From NCBI RefSeq assembly GCF_029989365.1, contig NZ_JAPRAQ010000006.1, positions 186,001 through 250,000 of the forward strand: a DNA stretch of 64,000 nucleotides, in the 5' to 3' direction. The translations under genes were made by a program, and so were the position numbers. Shown piece by piece: positions 40,996 to 52,834 of this stretch (within the stretch, counting starts at the first letter, position 1; every line of letters starts with the position of its first letter). The notes under the pieces are model-generated. The model worked only from the letters and a program-made list of their open reading frames with translations, did not search any database and was not told the origin of the DNA. This DNA is from Bradyrhizobium sp. Arg816. GTDB lineage: Bacteria > Pseudomonadota > Alphaproteobacteria > Rhizobiales > Xanthobacteraceae.

Positions 40996-41385
40996 TTAAG
41001 CCGCTGCTGCTTCGGCTTCGACCTGACGAACAATGATCGTCAGCTGCGAAAATGGTTTGTAGACACGGCCCGAGCGGCCGCGGCCGCGGGCGGCAAAGCG
41101 CTTCATCACGAGACCATTGCCGACGAAGGCCTGCGCCACGACGAGATCGTCGACGTCGAGGTCGTGGTTGTTCTCGGCATTGGCGATAGCCGATTCCAGG
41201 CACTTCTTCACGTCGACCGCGATCCGCTTGCGCGAAAACTGCAGATCGGCGAGCGCAGCAGCCGCCTTCCGGCCGCGAATGAGCTGGGCGACCAGGTTGA
41301 GCTTCTGAGGGCTCACCCGCAGCATCCGGGCGACCGCCTTGGCCTCGTTCTCGGCGAGGCTCCGTTCGCGCTTAGGTTTGCTCAT
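40996..41385 (-). CDS. rplV: 50S ribosomal protein L22
   Basis: A 129-residue L22 with [83 protein letters not shown]; the beta-hairpin tip lines the exit tunnel. Length is normal with a short C-terminal extension rich in Ala. Confidence 0.98.
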
Positions 41386-41395
41386 CGTTTAATCC

Positions 41396-41674
41396 TCAAG
41401 CCTTCTTGGCTTTCTTGTCGCCGGAGTGGCCATGGAAGGTCCGGGTCGGCGAGAACTCGCCGAACTTGTGACCGACCATTTCCTCGTTGACGGCAACCGG
41501 TACGTGCTTCTGACCGTTGTAGACGCCGAAGGTCAGGCCGACGAACTGCGGCAGGATCGTCGAGCGACGGCTCCAGATCTTGATGACGTCGTGACGGCCG
41601 GACGCGCGGGCAGCATCTGCCTTCTTGAGCAGAGAACCCTCGACGAACGGGCCTTTCCAGACTGAACGAACCAT
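41396..41674 (-). CDS. rpsS: 30S ribosomal protein S19
   Basis: A 92-residue S19: MVRSVWKGPFVEGSLLKKADAARASGRHDVIKIWSRRSTILPQFVGLTFGVYNGQKHVPVAVNEEMVGHKFGEFSPTRTFHGHSGDKKAKKA is complete. It partners with S13 in the head of the small subunit. 12 bp after rplB. Confidence 0.98.
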   Translation of the reverse strand: MVRSVWKGPFVEGSLLKKADAARASGRHDVIKIWSRRSTILPQFVGLTFGVYNGQKHVPVAVNEEMVGHKFGEFSPTRTFHGHSGDKKAKKA

Positions 41675-41686
41675 GTCCGGCGTTCC

Positions 41687-42520
41687 TTACTTCTTCCGCT
41701 TGTGGCGGCTTAGGAGAATGAATTTGTTGGTCGACTTGTTGCTGCGGGTCTTCTTGCCCTTGGTCGGCTTGCCCCACGGGGTGACCGGGTGGCGACCGCC
41801 CGAGGTACGACCTTCACCACCGCCGTGCGGATGGTCGATCGGGTTCATCGAAACACCGCGGTTATGCGGCTTACGGCCCAGCCAACGGTTGCGGCCGGCC
41901 TTGCCGATCGAGGTGTTCATGTGATCCGGGTTCGACACCGCGCCGATCGTGCCGCGGCAACGGCCGTGCACCAGGCGCTGCTCGCCCGAGTTCAGGCGGA
42001 TGATCACGTAGTCGTGGTCGCGGCCGACGAGCTGGGCGTAGGTGCCGGCGGAACGAGCGAGCTGGCCGCCCTTCCCGATCTTGACCTCGATGTTGTGGAT
42101 GATCGTGCCGACCGGCATGTTGCCGAGCGGCATGACGTTGCCCGGCTTCACGTCGACATAGTTGCCGGCAACCACGGAATCACCGACGGCAAGGCGCTGC
42201 GGCGCCAGGATATAGGCCTGGGTGCCGTCTTCGTACTTGACCAGCGCGATGAACGCAGTGCGGTTCGGATCGTATTCCAGCCGCTCGACCGTCGCGGGCG
42301 CATCGACCTTGTCGCGCTTGAAGTCGACAATGCGCAGCGTCTGTTTGTGACCGCCGCCGCGGAAGCGCACGGTGATGCGACCGGTGTTGTTGCGACCGCC
42401 CGAGGAGTGCTTGCCTTCGGTGAGCGCCTTGACCGGCTTGCCCTTGTAGAGGGCCGAACGATCGACCATGACCAGCTGGCGCTGGCCCGGCGTCGTGGGA
42501 TTGAACTTTTTCAGTGCCAT
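41687..42520 (-). CDS. rplB: 50S ribosomal protein L2
   Basis: A 277-residue L2, essential for peptidyl transferase assembly. MALKKFNPTTPGQRQLVMVDRSALYKGKPVKALTEGKHSSGGRNNTGRITVRFRGGGHKQ and GVSMNPIDHPHGGGEGRTSGGRHPVTPWGKPTKGKKTR, including the conserved histidine region, are intact. Normal length. Confidence 0.99.
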   Translation of the reverse strand: MALKKFNPTTPGQRQLVMVDRSALYKGKPVKALTEGKHSSGGRNNTGRITVRFRGGGHKQTLRIVDFKRDKVDAPATVERLEYDPNRTAFIALVKYEDGTQAYILAPQRLAVGDSVVAGNYVDVKPGNVMPLGNMPVGTIIHNIEVKIGKGGQLARSAGTYAQLVGRDHDYVIIRLNSGEQRLVHGRCRGTIGAVSNPDHMNTSIGKAGRNRWLGRKPHNRGVSMNPIDHPHGGGEGRTSGGRHPVTPWGKPTKGKKTRSNKSTNKFILLSRHKRKK

Positions 42521-42532
42521 CGTCGTACGACC

Positions 42533-42835
42533 TTACAGACCGGTGGTCACGTCGATCCGGTGGCCCTCTTCGAGGGTCACGATCGCGCGCTTGCTGTTCG
42601 ACTGCGAGCCGAGATTGCCGCGGAAGATCTTGGTCTTGCCCTTGCGGACCAGCGTGTTGACGCTCTTGACCTTGACGTCGAACAGCTTCTCGATCGCTTC
42701 CTTGATCTGCGGCTTGGTCGCCTTCGCGGCCACCTTGAACAGGACCTTGTTGTGCTCCGAGGCGATCGTCGCCTTTTCGGTCACGACCGGCGACAAGATC
42801 ACGTCGTAGTGGCGAGGCTCGATGTTCTTCGTCAT
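42533..42835 (-). CDS. rplW: 50S ribosomal protein L23
   Basis: A 100-residue L23 at the tunnel exit, docking site for trigger factor and SRP: YDVILSPVVTEKATIASEHNKVLFKVAAKATKPQIKEAIEKLFDVKVKSVNTL. Its ATG overlaps the rplD stop by four bases, indicating coupled translation. Confidence 0.98.
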   Translation of the reverse strand: MTKNIEPRHYDVILSPVVTEKATIASEHNKVLFKVAAKATKPQIKEAIEKLFDVKVKSVNTLVRKGKTKIFRGNLGSQSNSKRAIVTLEEGHRIDVTTGL

Positions 42836-43452
42836 TTGAAGCGCGCCTCCAGCGCATCGATGGCGGCCTTGGTCAGAACGAGCTTCTGACGGCGCAGGAT
42901 GTCATAGACATTGATGCCCTGGATCGGCAGCACGTCCATGTTCGGGATGTTGCGGGCCGCAGCGGCAAAGCCGTTGTTGAGCTCGGCGCCGTCGATGATC
43001 AGCGCGTTGGTCAAGCCGAGGCCCGAGAAATGGCCGAGCAGCGCCTTGGTCTTGGCGGCTTCCAGCGCGGCCTTGTCGATCACCAGCAGATCGCCGTCCT
43101 TGGCCTTCGCCGACAGCGCATGCTTGAGGGCAAGCGCGCGGACCTTCTTCGGCAGGTCGGTGGCGTGCGAACGCACCACCGGACCGAAGGCACGGCCACC
43201 GCCGCGGAACTGCGGCACGCGGGCCGAGCCGTGTCGAGCACCGCCGGTGCCCTTCTGCTTGTACATCTTCTTGCCGGTGCGCCAGATCTCGGCGCGGCCC
43301 TTGGCCTTGTGCGTGCCAGCCTGACGCTTGTTGAGCTGCCACTGCACGCAACGCGCAATGATGTCCTGGCGCGGCTCAAGGCCGAAAATGGCGTCGGAAA
43401 GCTGGACCGAGCCGGCTTCCTTACCTTCGAGGGTCGTGACCTTCAATTCCAT
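42832..43452 (-). CDS. rplD: 50S ribosomal protein L4
   Basis: A 206-residue L4 with MELKVTTLEGKEAGSVQLSDAIFGLEPRQDIIARCVQWQLNKRQAGTHKAKGRAEIWRTGKKMYKQKGTGGARHGSARVPQFRGGGRAFGP, the tunnel loop, and normal C-terminal domain. The ATG at 43452 is preferred; it lies one base after rplC. In E. coli L4 autoregulates the S10 operon. Confidence 0.97.
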   Translation of the reverse strand: MELKVTTLEGKEAGSVQLSDAIFGLEPRQDIIARCVQWQLNKRQAGTHKAKGRAEIWRTGKKMYKQKGTGGARHGSARVPQFRGGGRAFGPVVRSHATDLPKKVRALALKHALSAKAKDGDLLVIDKAALEAAKTKALLGHFSGLGLTNALIIDGAELNNGFAAAARNIPNMDVLPIQGINVYDILRRQKLVLTKAAIDALEARFK

Positions 43453-43453
43453 C

Positions 43454-44167
43454 TCACGCCTCCTGCGCAGCCGGAGCGGCGTCCGCTTCGCCAGCAACCT
43501 TGAACTTGCCGGGCTTCGGAGCTTCCTTCGGCAGCGGCTTCTTGACAGCGTCGCGCACGCGGATCCAGCCGCCCTTGGAGCCGGGAACGGCGCCTTCGAC
43601 GAGGATCAGGCCGCGCTCGACATCGAGCTGAACGACTCGAAGGTTGAGCGTGGTGATGCGGTCGACACCCATGTGGCCGGGCATCTTCTTGTTCTTCCAG
43701 GTCTTGCCGGGGTCCTGACGGCCACCGGTCGAACCGATCGAACGATGCGAGACCGACACGCCGTGGGTGGCGCGCAGACCGCCGAAGTTCCAGCGCTTCA
43801 TACCGCCGGCGAAGCCCTTACCGACCGAGGTGCCGGTGACGTCGACGAACTGGCCGACGACGAAGTGATCCGCGAGGATCTCGGCGCCGACGGGGATCAT
43901 GGCGTCCTGGGAGACGCGGAATTCCTCGACCTGCCGCTTCGGCTCGACCTTGGCGACCGCGAACTGGCCGCGCTCCGCCTTGGGCATGTACACGGTCTTG
44001 CGGCTGCCAGAACCAAGCTGGAGCGCGACGTAACCGTTCTTCTCTTCAGTGCGGTGGCCTACGACCTGGCAATTGCCGAGCTTCAACACGGTCACGGGGA
44101 TATGTTCGCCGGCCTCTGTAAAGACCCGCGTCATCCCGACCTTTTGTGCGATCACTCCGGAGCGCAT
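43454..44167 (-). CDS. rplC: 50S ribosomal protein L3
   Basis: A 237-residue L3: MRSGVIAQKVGMTRVFTEAGEHIPVTVLKLGNCQVVGHRTEEKNGYVALQLG and WNFGGLRATHGVSVSHRSIGSTGGRQDPGKTWKNKKMPGHMG, the latter containing the methylated Gln loop. A C-terminal Ala/Pro-rich extension (GEADAAPAAQEA) is typical of Rhizobiales. Confidence 0.98.
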   Translation of the reverse strand: MRSGVIAQKVGMTRVFTEAGEHIPVTVLKLGNCQVVGHRTEEKNGYVALQLGSGSRKTVYMPKAERGQFAVAKVEPKRQVEEFRVSQDAMIPVGAEILADHFVVGQFVDVTGTSVGKGFAGGMKRWNFGGLRATHGVSVSHRSIGSTGGRQDPGKTWKNKKMPGHMGVDRITTLNLRVVQLDVERGLILVEGAVPGSKGGWIRVRDAVKKPLPKEAPKPGKFKVAGEADAAPAAQEA

Positions 44168-44220
44168 CGGCGTGCTTCCTGTTCTTTCTGTCCGCTAGTC
44201 GCGAACGTGATCCAAAAATC

Positions 44221-44529
44221 TTAGAGCTTGATCTCGACGTCGACACCGGCGGCCAGGTCGAGCTTCATCAAAGCATCGACGGTCTGCGGGGTCGGATCGA
44301 CGATATCGAGCAGGCGCTTGTGGGTGCGCATCTCGAACTGCTCGCGGCTCTTCTTGTCGACGTGCGGCGAACGGTTGACGGTGAACTTCTCGATGCGGGT
44401 GGGCAGCGGAATGGGTCCGCGGACCTGCGCGCCGGTGCGCTTCGCCGTGTTCACGATCTCGCGGGTCGACGTATCGAGGATACGATGGTCGAACGCCTTG
44501 AGACGGATACGAATGTTTTGGCCGTTCAT
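44221..44529 (-). CDS. rpsJ: 30S ribosomal protein S10
   Basis: A 102-residue S10 ([77 protein letters not shown]). It heads the S10 operon; here it follows tuf by 83 bp, a gap with an inverted repeat. Confidence 0.98.
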
Positions 44530-44545
44530 TGCCGTGCTTTCTCTA

Positions 44546-44595
44546 GTGAGTGGCGAGTAGCGAGTAGCGAATAGAATTCCCTATTCGCCACTCAC
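44546..44595 (-). repeat. Inverted repeat between tuf and rpsJ
   Basis: Arms GTGAGTGGCGAGTAG and CTATTCGCCACTCAC pair at 14 of 15 positions around a 20-nt loop with more GCGAGTAG/GCGAATAG repeats. It could be a processing site or attenuator between tuf and the S10 genes, or a small dispersed repeat of the type seen elsewhere in rhizobia. Confidence 0.65.
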
Positions 44596-44612
44596 CATTC
44601 CCTATTCGCTTG

Positions 44613-45803
<1,191 letters not shown>

Positions 45804-45843
45804 TTGACTCTCCGTTCAATCGTCAGCTCTGGACCGACGACAA

Positions 45844-47916
<2,073 letters not shown>

Positions 47917-47946
47917 GGGCTGTTCCTTAGATTCCGTGTTTCGCCG

Positions 47947-48417
47947 TTACCAGCGATAGTGCGAGAAGGCGCGGTTGGCTTCCGCCATCCGGTGCACATC
48001 TTCGCGCTTCTTGACGGCGTTGCCGCGGTTGTTCGAGGCGTCGAGCAGCTCAGCCGAGAGCCGCTCGGTCATCGTCTTCTCGTTGCGCTCGCGCGCTGCC
48101 GAAATCAGCCAACGGATACCCAGAGCCTGACGGCGGGTCGAACGAACCTCGACCGGAACCTGGTAGGTCGCGCCGCCGACGCGGCGGGAGCGCACTTCGA
48201 TCGTCGGCATGACGTTCTCGAGTGCCTGCTCGAACACGCCGAGGGGGCTCTGCTTGGTCTTGGCTTCGATGATACCGAACGCACCGTAGACGATGCCTTC
48301 TGCAACCGACTTCTTGCCGGCGTACATCACCGAGTTCATGAACTTCGTCACGATGATGTTCCCGAACTTCGGATCCGGGAGAACTTCGCGCTTTTCCGCT
48401 GAGTGGCGACGAGACAT
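47947..48417 (-). CDS. rpsG: 30S ribosomal protein S7
   Basis: A 156-residue S7: MSRRHSAEKREVLPDPKFGNIIVTKFMNSVMYAGKKSVAEGIVYGAFGIIEAK and LEVRSRRVGGATYQVPVEVRSTRRQALGIRWLISAARERNEKTM. It begins assembly of the 30S head. In E. coli it represses the str operon; here 30 bp before fusA. Confidence 0.99.
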   Translation of the reverse strand: MSRRHSAEKREVLPDPKFGNIIVTKFMNSVMYAGKKSVAEGIVYGAFGIIEAKTKQSPLGVFEQALENVMPTIEVRSRRVGGATYQVPVEVRSTRRQALGIRWLISAARERNEKTMTERLSAELLDASNNRGNAVKKREDVHRMAEANRAFSHYRW

Positions 48418-48432
48418 TGAGCTGGTTCCCGC

Positions 48433-48804
48433 TTACTTCGGACGCTTCGCGCCGTACTTCGAACGGCGCTGCTTACGGTTCTTGACGCCCTGGGTATCCA
48501 GAACGCCGCGAAGGATGTGGTAGCGCACGCCGGGCAAGTCCTTGACGCGGCCGCCGCGGATCATGACCACCGAGTGCTCCTGGAGGTTATGACCTTCGCC
48601 GGGGATGTAGCCGATCACCTCGAAGCCGTTGGTCAGGCGCACCTTGGCGACCTTACGAAGCGCCGAGTTCGGCTTCTTCGGGGTCGTGGTGTAGACGCGG
48701 GTGCAAACACCACGCTTCTGCGGCGACTGCTGCAGCGCCGGCACCTTCTTGCGCGACTTCTGCACTTCACGCGGTTGAGCGATCAGCTGGTTGATCGTCG
48801 GCAT
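48433..48804 (-). CDS. rpsL: 30S ribosomal protein S12
   Basis: A 123-residue decoding-centre protein: MPTINQLIAQPREVQKSRKKVPALQQSPQKRGVCTRVYTTTPKKPNSALRKVAKVRLTNGFEVIGYIPGEGHNLQEHSVVMIRGGRVKDLPGVRYHILRG. The lysines changed in streptomycin-resistant mutants (in TTPKKPNS and GGRVKDLPG) are wild type. The long frame beyond the ATG is shadow. It is first in the str operon with a promoter candidate about 450 bp upstream. Confidence 0.99.
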   Translation of the reverse strand: MPTINQLIAQPREVQKSRKKVPALQQSPQKRGVCTRVYTTTPKKPNSALRKVAKVRLTNGFEVIGYIPGEGHNLQEHSVVMIRGGRVKDLPGVRYHILRGVLDTQGVKNRKQRRSKYGAKRPK

Positions 48805-49163
48805 CCTGGCCTTACCCTTTGTTCTGCCGCGGTCCCTTCCGGGTCCGCTGTCTTGGCGCGGCCCGTTGCCGGAACCGCAATTCTTTTCGGGCCACCCGCC
48901 CGACGAGGTCGCCTCGCACGGAACAAACCGCACAAAGCGAAATCGCGCCAACCGCTCCATCACCGAGCGGAAAGCGTTACGACGCCACAGAGGACCACAG
49001 TTTCGGGCCAATCAGCATAAAGCTGCGGCCCGCACACTGAGGTCATGCATCCGAATTCGATCTCAAGAGAACGAGCTCAAGAGACCTAGAATCGCACTGG
49101 CATTGCCTAGCTATGATCGACAGCGTTTGAGCGGCATTCGTCGAGGTTGGTGCCCGTCTTAGC

Positions 49164-49208
49164 GATCCCTGAGGATCCGATCCCTGGAGATCTAATCCCT
49201 GGGGATCA
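49164..49208. repeat. Three 15-bp tandem repeats in the rpsL leader
   Basis: gatccctgaggatcc, gatccctggagatct and aatccctggggatca follow each other without gaps. Each unit is roughly palindromic (GATCC...GGATC). They lie between the candidate promoter and rpsL, so they would be in the leader RNA. Confidence 0.7.
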
Positions 49209-49266
49209 ACGGGTGGCCCGTTCCGACGCTGGCGATGCTCACCGCCTGTCGTTAAGTGAGGCGCTT

Positions 49267-49294
49267 TCTATAAGTGAGAGTCGGCCAAGTCAAG
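49267..49294 (-). promoter_or_regulatory. Candidate sigma70-type promoter for the str operon
   Basis: On the minus strand, CTTGAC is followed 16 bp later by TATAGA, close to the alphaproteobacterial consensus (CTTGAC, CTATAT). The predicted transcript would begin near 49260 and have a leader of about 455 nt before rpsL. Confidence 0.6.
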
Positions 49295-49502
49295 GTGAAA
49301 CGACAGTCAGAAAACGCTTCTGCCACCTGACGAAATCGCTGTTTGCCCGCATTCACCGCGCCTGCCGGATATGGGGACCAGACGTCTGTTCCGCCAGCCC
49401 AAAACCAATTTATATCCGGGCAAAATGTACTTTTATAACCCTTGCTAAGGCTTTTTTTCCTGTTGATGCGTCAATCTGCCGCCTGCGGCAGAGATTTGCA
49501 CC

Positions 49503-50756
49503 ATGCGGTACACCGACATTGCCATTATCGGCGGGGGATTGTCCGGCTCGACCGCCGCCGCAATGCTCGGCCGCGCCGGCATTTCGACGGTATTGATCGA
49601 CCCGCATGGGAGCTATCCGGCGGACTTTCGAGTCGAAAAACTGAGTGGCCACGTCCAAGTCGAGCGATTCCTGAAGACCGGAATCGGAGAATCGGTACTG
49701 CGCCGAGCGACCTTTGCCGGCGAAAACTGGGTCGCCCGATTCGGCCGTTTGCTCGACAAGGCGCCGAGTCGGCAGTTCAACATCCTCTACGATTCCCTCG
49801 TCAACGCCGTCCGCGACGAGATTCCTGCCGGCGTCGAGCGCATCTGTGCCAAGGCGGTCTCGCTCTCGACGAGCCCGGAGCGACAAAAGATCACGCTCTC
49901 CAATGAGGAGACGATCTCGGCCCGGCTGGTCGTGCTCGCCAACGGCTTGAACGTCGGCCTGCGCCACCAGCTCGGCATCGCACGAAAAGTCATCAGCGCC
50001 TGCCATTCGATCTCGATCGGGTTCGACGTAGTGCCGGCGGGACGGAATTCGTTCGACTTCCCGGCGCTGACCTATTTCTCGGAACGGCCGAGCGACCGAA
50101 TCCCCTACATCACGCTGTTTCCGACCGGTCCGCGGATGCGCGCCAATCTGTTCGTCTATCGCGGCTTCGACGACCCATGGCTGCGCGAGCTGCGCCGCGC
50201 GCCAGCCGAGACGCTGAACGCTGCCCTACCCCGGCTCAAGCGCATCACCGGCGCCTTCGACATCGCCGGCGAGATCAAGATCCGTCCGGTCGACCTCTAT
50301 GTGAACGACGCAAGCGGCCAGCCCGGCCTCGTGCTGGTGGGCGATGCGTTCGCGACCTCCTGCCCCGCCGCCGGCACCGGCTGCGACAAGGTCTTCACCG
50401 ACGTCGAGCGGCTCTGCAGCATACATATCCCGCGATGGCTCGCCTCCGACGGGATGGATGCGGACAAGATCGCCACCTTCTACGCCGATCCGGTCAAGCG
50501 CGATTGCGACGAATGGTCGGCGGCGAAGGCGTTCGACTTCCGCGAGGTTTCAATCAGCATGAGCCCCTATTGGGCTGCGCAGCGCTGGGCGCGCTTTATC
50601 GCCTGGTCGGTTCAGGGGCTGCTGCGCCCGCTCGGAGGAGCCGTCCATCTGGAGCCGAACTTCCTCGGTCACGCCTCCTCGTCATCTTCGTCCTCATCAT
50701 CCTCGTCGAGGTCGTCTTCATCCTCGTCGTCATCTTCGCTGTCGTCATCGGCCTGA
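49503..50756 (+). CDS. FAD-dependent oxidoreductase with serine-rich tail
   Basis: A 417-residue group A-type flavoprotein: FAD dinucleotide motif IAIIGGGLSGSTAAAMLGRAG (7-27) with acidic-turn IDPHGSYP, and a second FAD motif LVLVGDAFATSCPAAGTGCDKV (about 277-298). It resembles monooxygenases, halogenases and geranylgeranyl reductase-like enzymes; no halogenase lysine motif is evident, and the exact reaction is not determinable. Residues from about 390 (ASSSSSSS...) are almost all Ser and come from reading the antisense of the convergent exporter's acidic tail (overlap 50669-50756). A real enzyme would end near FLGHA; the tail is a by-product of sequence sharing. Confidence 0.85.
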   Translation: MRYTDIAIIGGGLSGSTAAAMLGRAGISTVLIDPHGSYPADFRVEKLSGHVQVERFLKTGIGESVLRRATFAGENWVARFGRLLDKAPSRQFNILYDSLVNAVRDEIPAGVERICAKAVSLSTSPERQKITLSNEETISARLVVLANGLNVGLRHQLGIARKVISACHSISIGFDVVPAGRNSFDFPALTYFSERPSDRIPYITLFPTGPRMRANLFVYRGFDDPWLRELRRAPAETLNAALPRLKRITGAFDIAGEIKIRPVDLYVNDASGQPGLVLVGDAFATSCPAAGTGCDKVFTDVERLCSIHIPRWLASDGMDADKIATFYADPVKRDCDEWSAAKAFDFREVSISMSPYWAAQRWARFIAWSVQGLLRPLGGAVHLEPNFLGHASSSSSSSSSSSRSSSSSSSSSLSSSA

Positions 50757-52702
50757 GCCACGGCGCCATGCGGCTGGTGGATCTGGTCGTTCCACAGCTT
50801 GCGATAGGTGCCGTTCTTGGCGAGCAGTTCGGCATGCGAGCCGCGCTCGATCGCCCTGCCCCCTGAGATCACGATGATCTCGTCCATCTCGACCACGGAA
50901 GTCAGGCGATGAGTCGACCAGATCATGGTGCGCCCCTTCGCGAGCTTCAGCAGCGTACGGTTGATCGCGGCCTCGGTGGTCTGGTCGAGCGCCGAGGTGG
51001 CTTCGTCCAGCAGCAGCACGGAAGGGTTGCGGATGACCGCGCGCGCGATCGCGATGCGCTGGCGCTGACCGCCCGACAGCGTATCGCCGCGCTCGCCGAC
51101 CGGCGTGTCGTAGCGCTGTGGCAGGCTCATGATGTAGCGGTGGATCTCGGCCTTCTTGGCGGCGTCCTCCACCTCCTCGTCGGTCGCGCCTTCCTTGCCG
51201 AGCCGGATGTTCTCGCGAATCGACATGTTGAACAGCATGTTCTCCTGGAACACCACCGCCATGCTCCGGCGCAGCGAATCGAGCGTCACCTTGCGGACGT
51301 CGACGCCGTCGATGGCGACGCGCCCCTCGTTGGGCACGTACAGCCGCAGGATCAAATTGAGCAGCGTGCTCTTGCCGGAGCCCGAGGGGCCGACGATGGC
51401 GATGCGCTTGCCGGCGTTGAGCTTGAGGCTGAGATTGTCCAGCACCGGCGTCTGGCTGCCTCCGTACTGGAACGTCACGTGGTCGAAGGTGATGTCGTTG
51501 GTGATGCGCGGCAGATCGGGCGCGCCCGGACGATCGGCGCCGCGCGTCGGCTCGTCCAGCAGCTCCTGCATGTGGCGGATCGCGGCGGCCGAAGAGATCG
51601 ACACCGGGATGAAGTGCATCACGTGGGCGATGTTGTAGGAGACCTCCCAGAACGCGCTCTCGAAGGTGACGAAGGTACCGATGGTGATCTGGCCCTTGGT
51701 CGCCAGATACGCGCCGATCGCGAGCACGACGAGGTGCAGCAGCAGCACCGAAATGGTGACCGTCCGCTCCACCATGGTCGACAGGAACGCAGCCGAAGCG
51801 ATCTTGCGGCGAGTCTCGTCGTTGCGGAAGGTGAAGAAGCCGAACATCTTGCGCTGCAGGCTGAACGCCTTGATCACGGCCTGCGCGGCCACGTTCTCCT
51901 GCACCATGCCGAGCAGCGCGCTCTCGTTCTGCTTCTGCTCGTAATTGGCCTGCACCGCCTTGGGGGTGAGGATGCGCGGCCCGATCAGCGTGATCGGGAA
52001 CACCAGCAGCGCCACCGCGGCGAGCTGCCAGTTCAGGAACACCATCAGGATGATGCCGGCGATCAATTCCAGGAACGGCAACGCCGCACTGTTGGCGAAG
52101 GTCTTGACCGAGCCCTCGAAAGCCGAAAGGTCGACGGAAAAGCGCGACAGGATCTCGCCGCGCTTGGTGCGGCCGAAATAGGCCGCCGGCAGGTCCTGGA
52201 CATGCTCGAACAGGCGCTTGCGGACGTCGGAGATGATGCAGGCAGCCAGCCTGGCGTCCCAGCGCTCGTACCAGACCGCCACGATCGAGGTGAAGATGCC
52301 GGCGACCGCGAGCACGCCGAGGATCTTGTAGAGCGCCTGGAAATCCTCCTCGCCGAGCGCGTCGTCGATCAGGTACTTCAGGCTGAGCGGCATGATGACG
52401 TTGAACAGCGTCTCGACGCAGACGCCGAACGCCACGAATGACAGCATCCGCTTGTAGTTGGACAGGAACGGCTTGACGAAACCCAGGATGGTCGCGAGCG
52501 CGCCAGCGGCCTCGCGCGCGGTAAAGACGACGAGCTCCTCGTCCTCATCGTCGTCGTCGAGCTCCAGCTCGTCATCCTCCTCGTCTTCGTCGTCCTCGTC
52601 GTCTTCGAGGTCCGGCTTGACGGGGACAAGCTTGTCGTCGAGCTCGGCCGCCTCTTCCGTGGCGAGTTTCTGTTTGTCGGGCGGGAGGGGCTTGGACGCC
52701 AT
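50669..52702 (-). CDS. ABC exporter (fused permease-ATPase) with acidic ends
   Basis: A 677-residue half-transporter. The N-terminal segment (32-57) and the C-terminal tail (about 640-677, DDDSEDDDEDEDD...) are almost only Asp/Glu. Between them are an ABC transmembrane domain of six helices (about 70-350) and an ATPase domain with Walker A GPSGSGKST, LSGGQRQR and LLLDEATSALD. Such exporters pump lipids, peptides or drugs; the substrate is unknown. The acidic ends are unusual and may bind Ca2+ or a basic partner; this is inference. The gene is 132 bp downstream of the oxidoreductase-methyltransferase gene and overlaps the flavoprotein gene tail to tail. Confidence 0.93.
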   Translation of the reverse strand: MASKPLPPDKQKLATEEAAELDDKLVPVKPDLEDDEDDEDEEDDELELDDDDEDEELVVFTAREAAGALATILGFVKPFLSNYKRMLSFVAFGVCVETLFNVIMPLSLKYLIDDALGEEDFQALYKILGVLAVAGIFTSIVAVWYERWDARLAACIISDVRKRLFEHVQDLPAAYFGRTKRGEILSRFSVDLSAFEGSVKTFANSAALPFLELIAGIILMVFLNWQLAAVALLVFPITLIGPRILTPKAVQANYEQKQNESALLGMVQENVAAQAVIKAFSLQRKMFGFFTFRNDETRRKIASAAFLSTMVERTVTISVLLLHLVVLAIGAYLATKGQITIGTFVTFESAFWEVSYNIAHVMHFIPVSISSAAAIRHMQELLDEPTRGADRPGAPDLPRITNDITFDHVTFQYGGSQTPVLDNLSLKLNAGKRIAIVGPSGSGKSTLLNLILRLYVPNEGRVAIDGVDVRKVTLDSLRRSMAVVFQENMLFNMSIRENIRLGKEGATDEEVEDAAKKAEIHRYIMSLPQRYDTPVGERGDTLSGGQRQRIAIARAVIRNPSVLLLDEATSALDQTTEAAINRTLLKLAKGRTMIWSTHRLTSVVEMDEIIVISGGRAIERGSHAELLAKNGTYRKLWNDQIHQPHGAVAQADDDSEDDDEDEDDLDEDDEDEDDEEA

Positions 52703-52834
52703 GAAACCAACCGATGCTGACGGCCGGCATGACCGCGGAGAAAGCAGGAAATAGCGGCAACCGCTATCGCACCGATTCTATGCGATCATGACGAATTCGG
52801 CAAAGCAATTGGCTAGGCCGGTCCGATCCTGTCT

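Larger units (their letters stand above)
48805..49502. other. Long intergenic region between rpsL and the divergent flavoprotein gene
   Basis: 698 bp without a convincing gene. It holds a sigma70-like promoter for the str operon (49267-49294), three 15-bp tandem repeats (49164-49208), and AT-rich sequence near 49410-49460 that may hold the promoter of the flavoprotein gene. Confidence 0.7.

Noticed and set aside
48530..48700. Possible streptomycin-resistance change in rpsL
   Set aside because: Both lysine regions are wild type.
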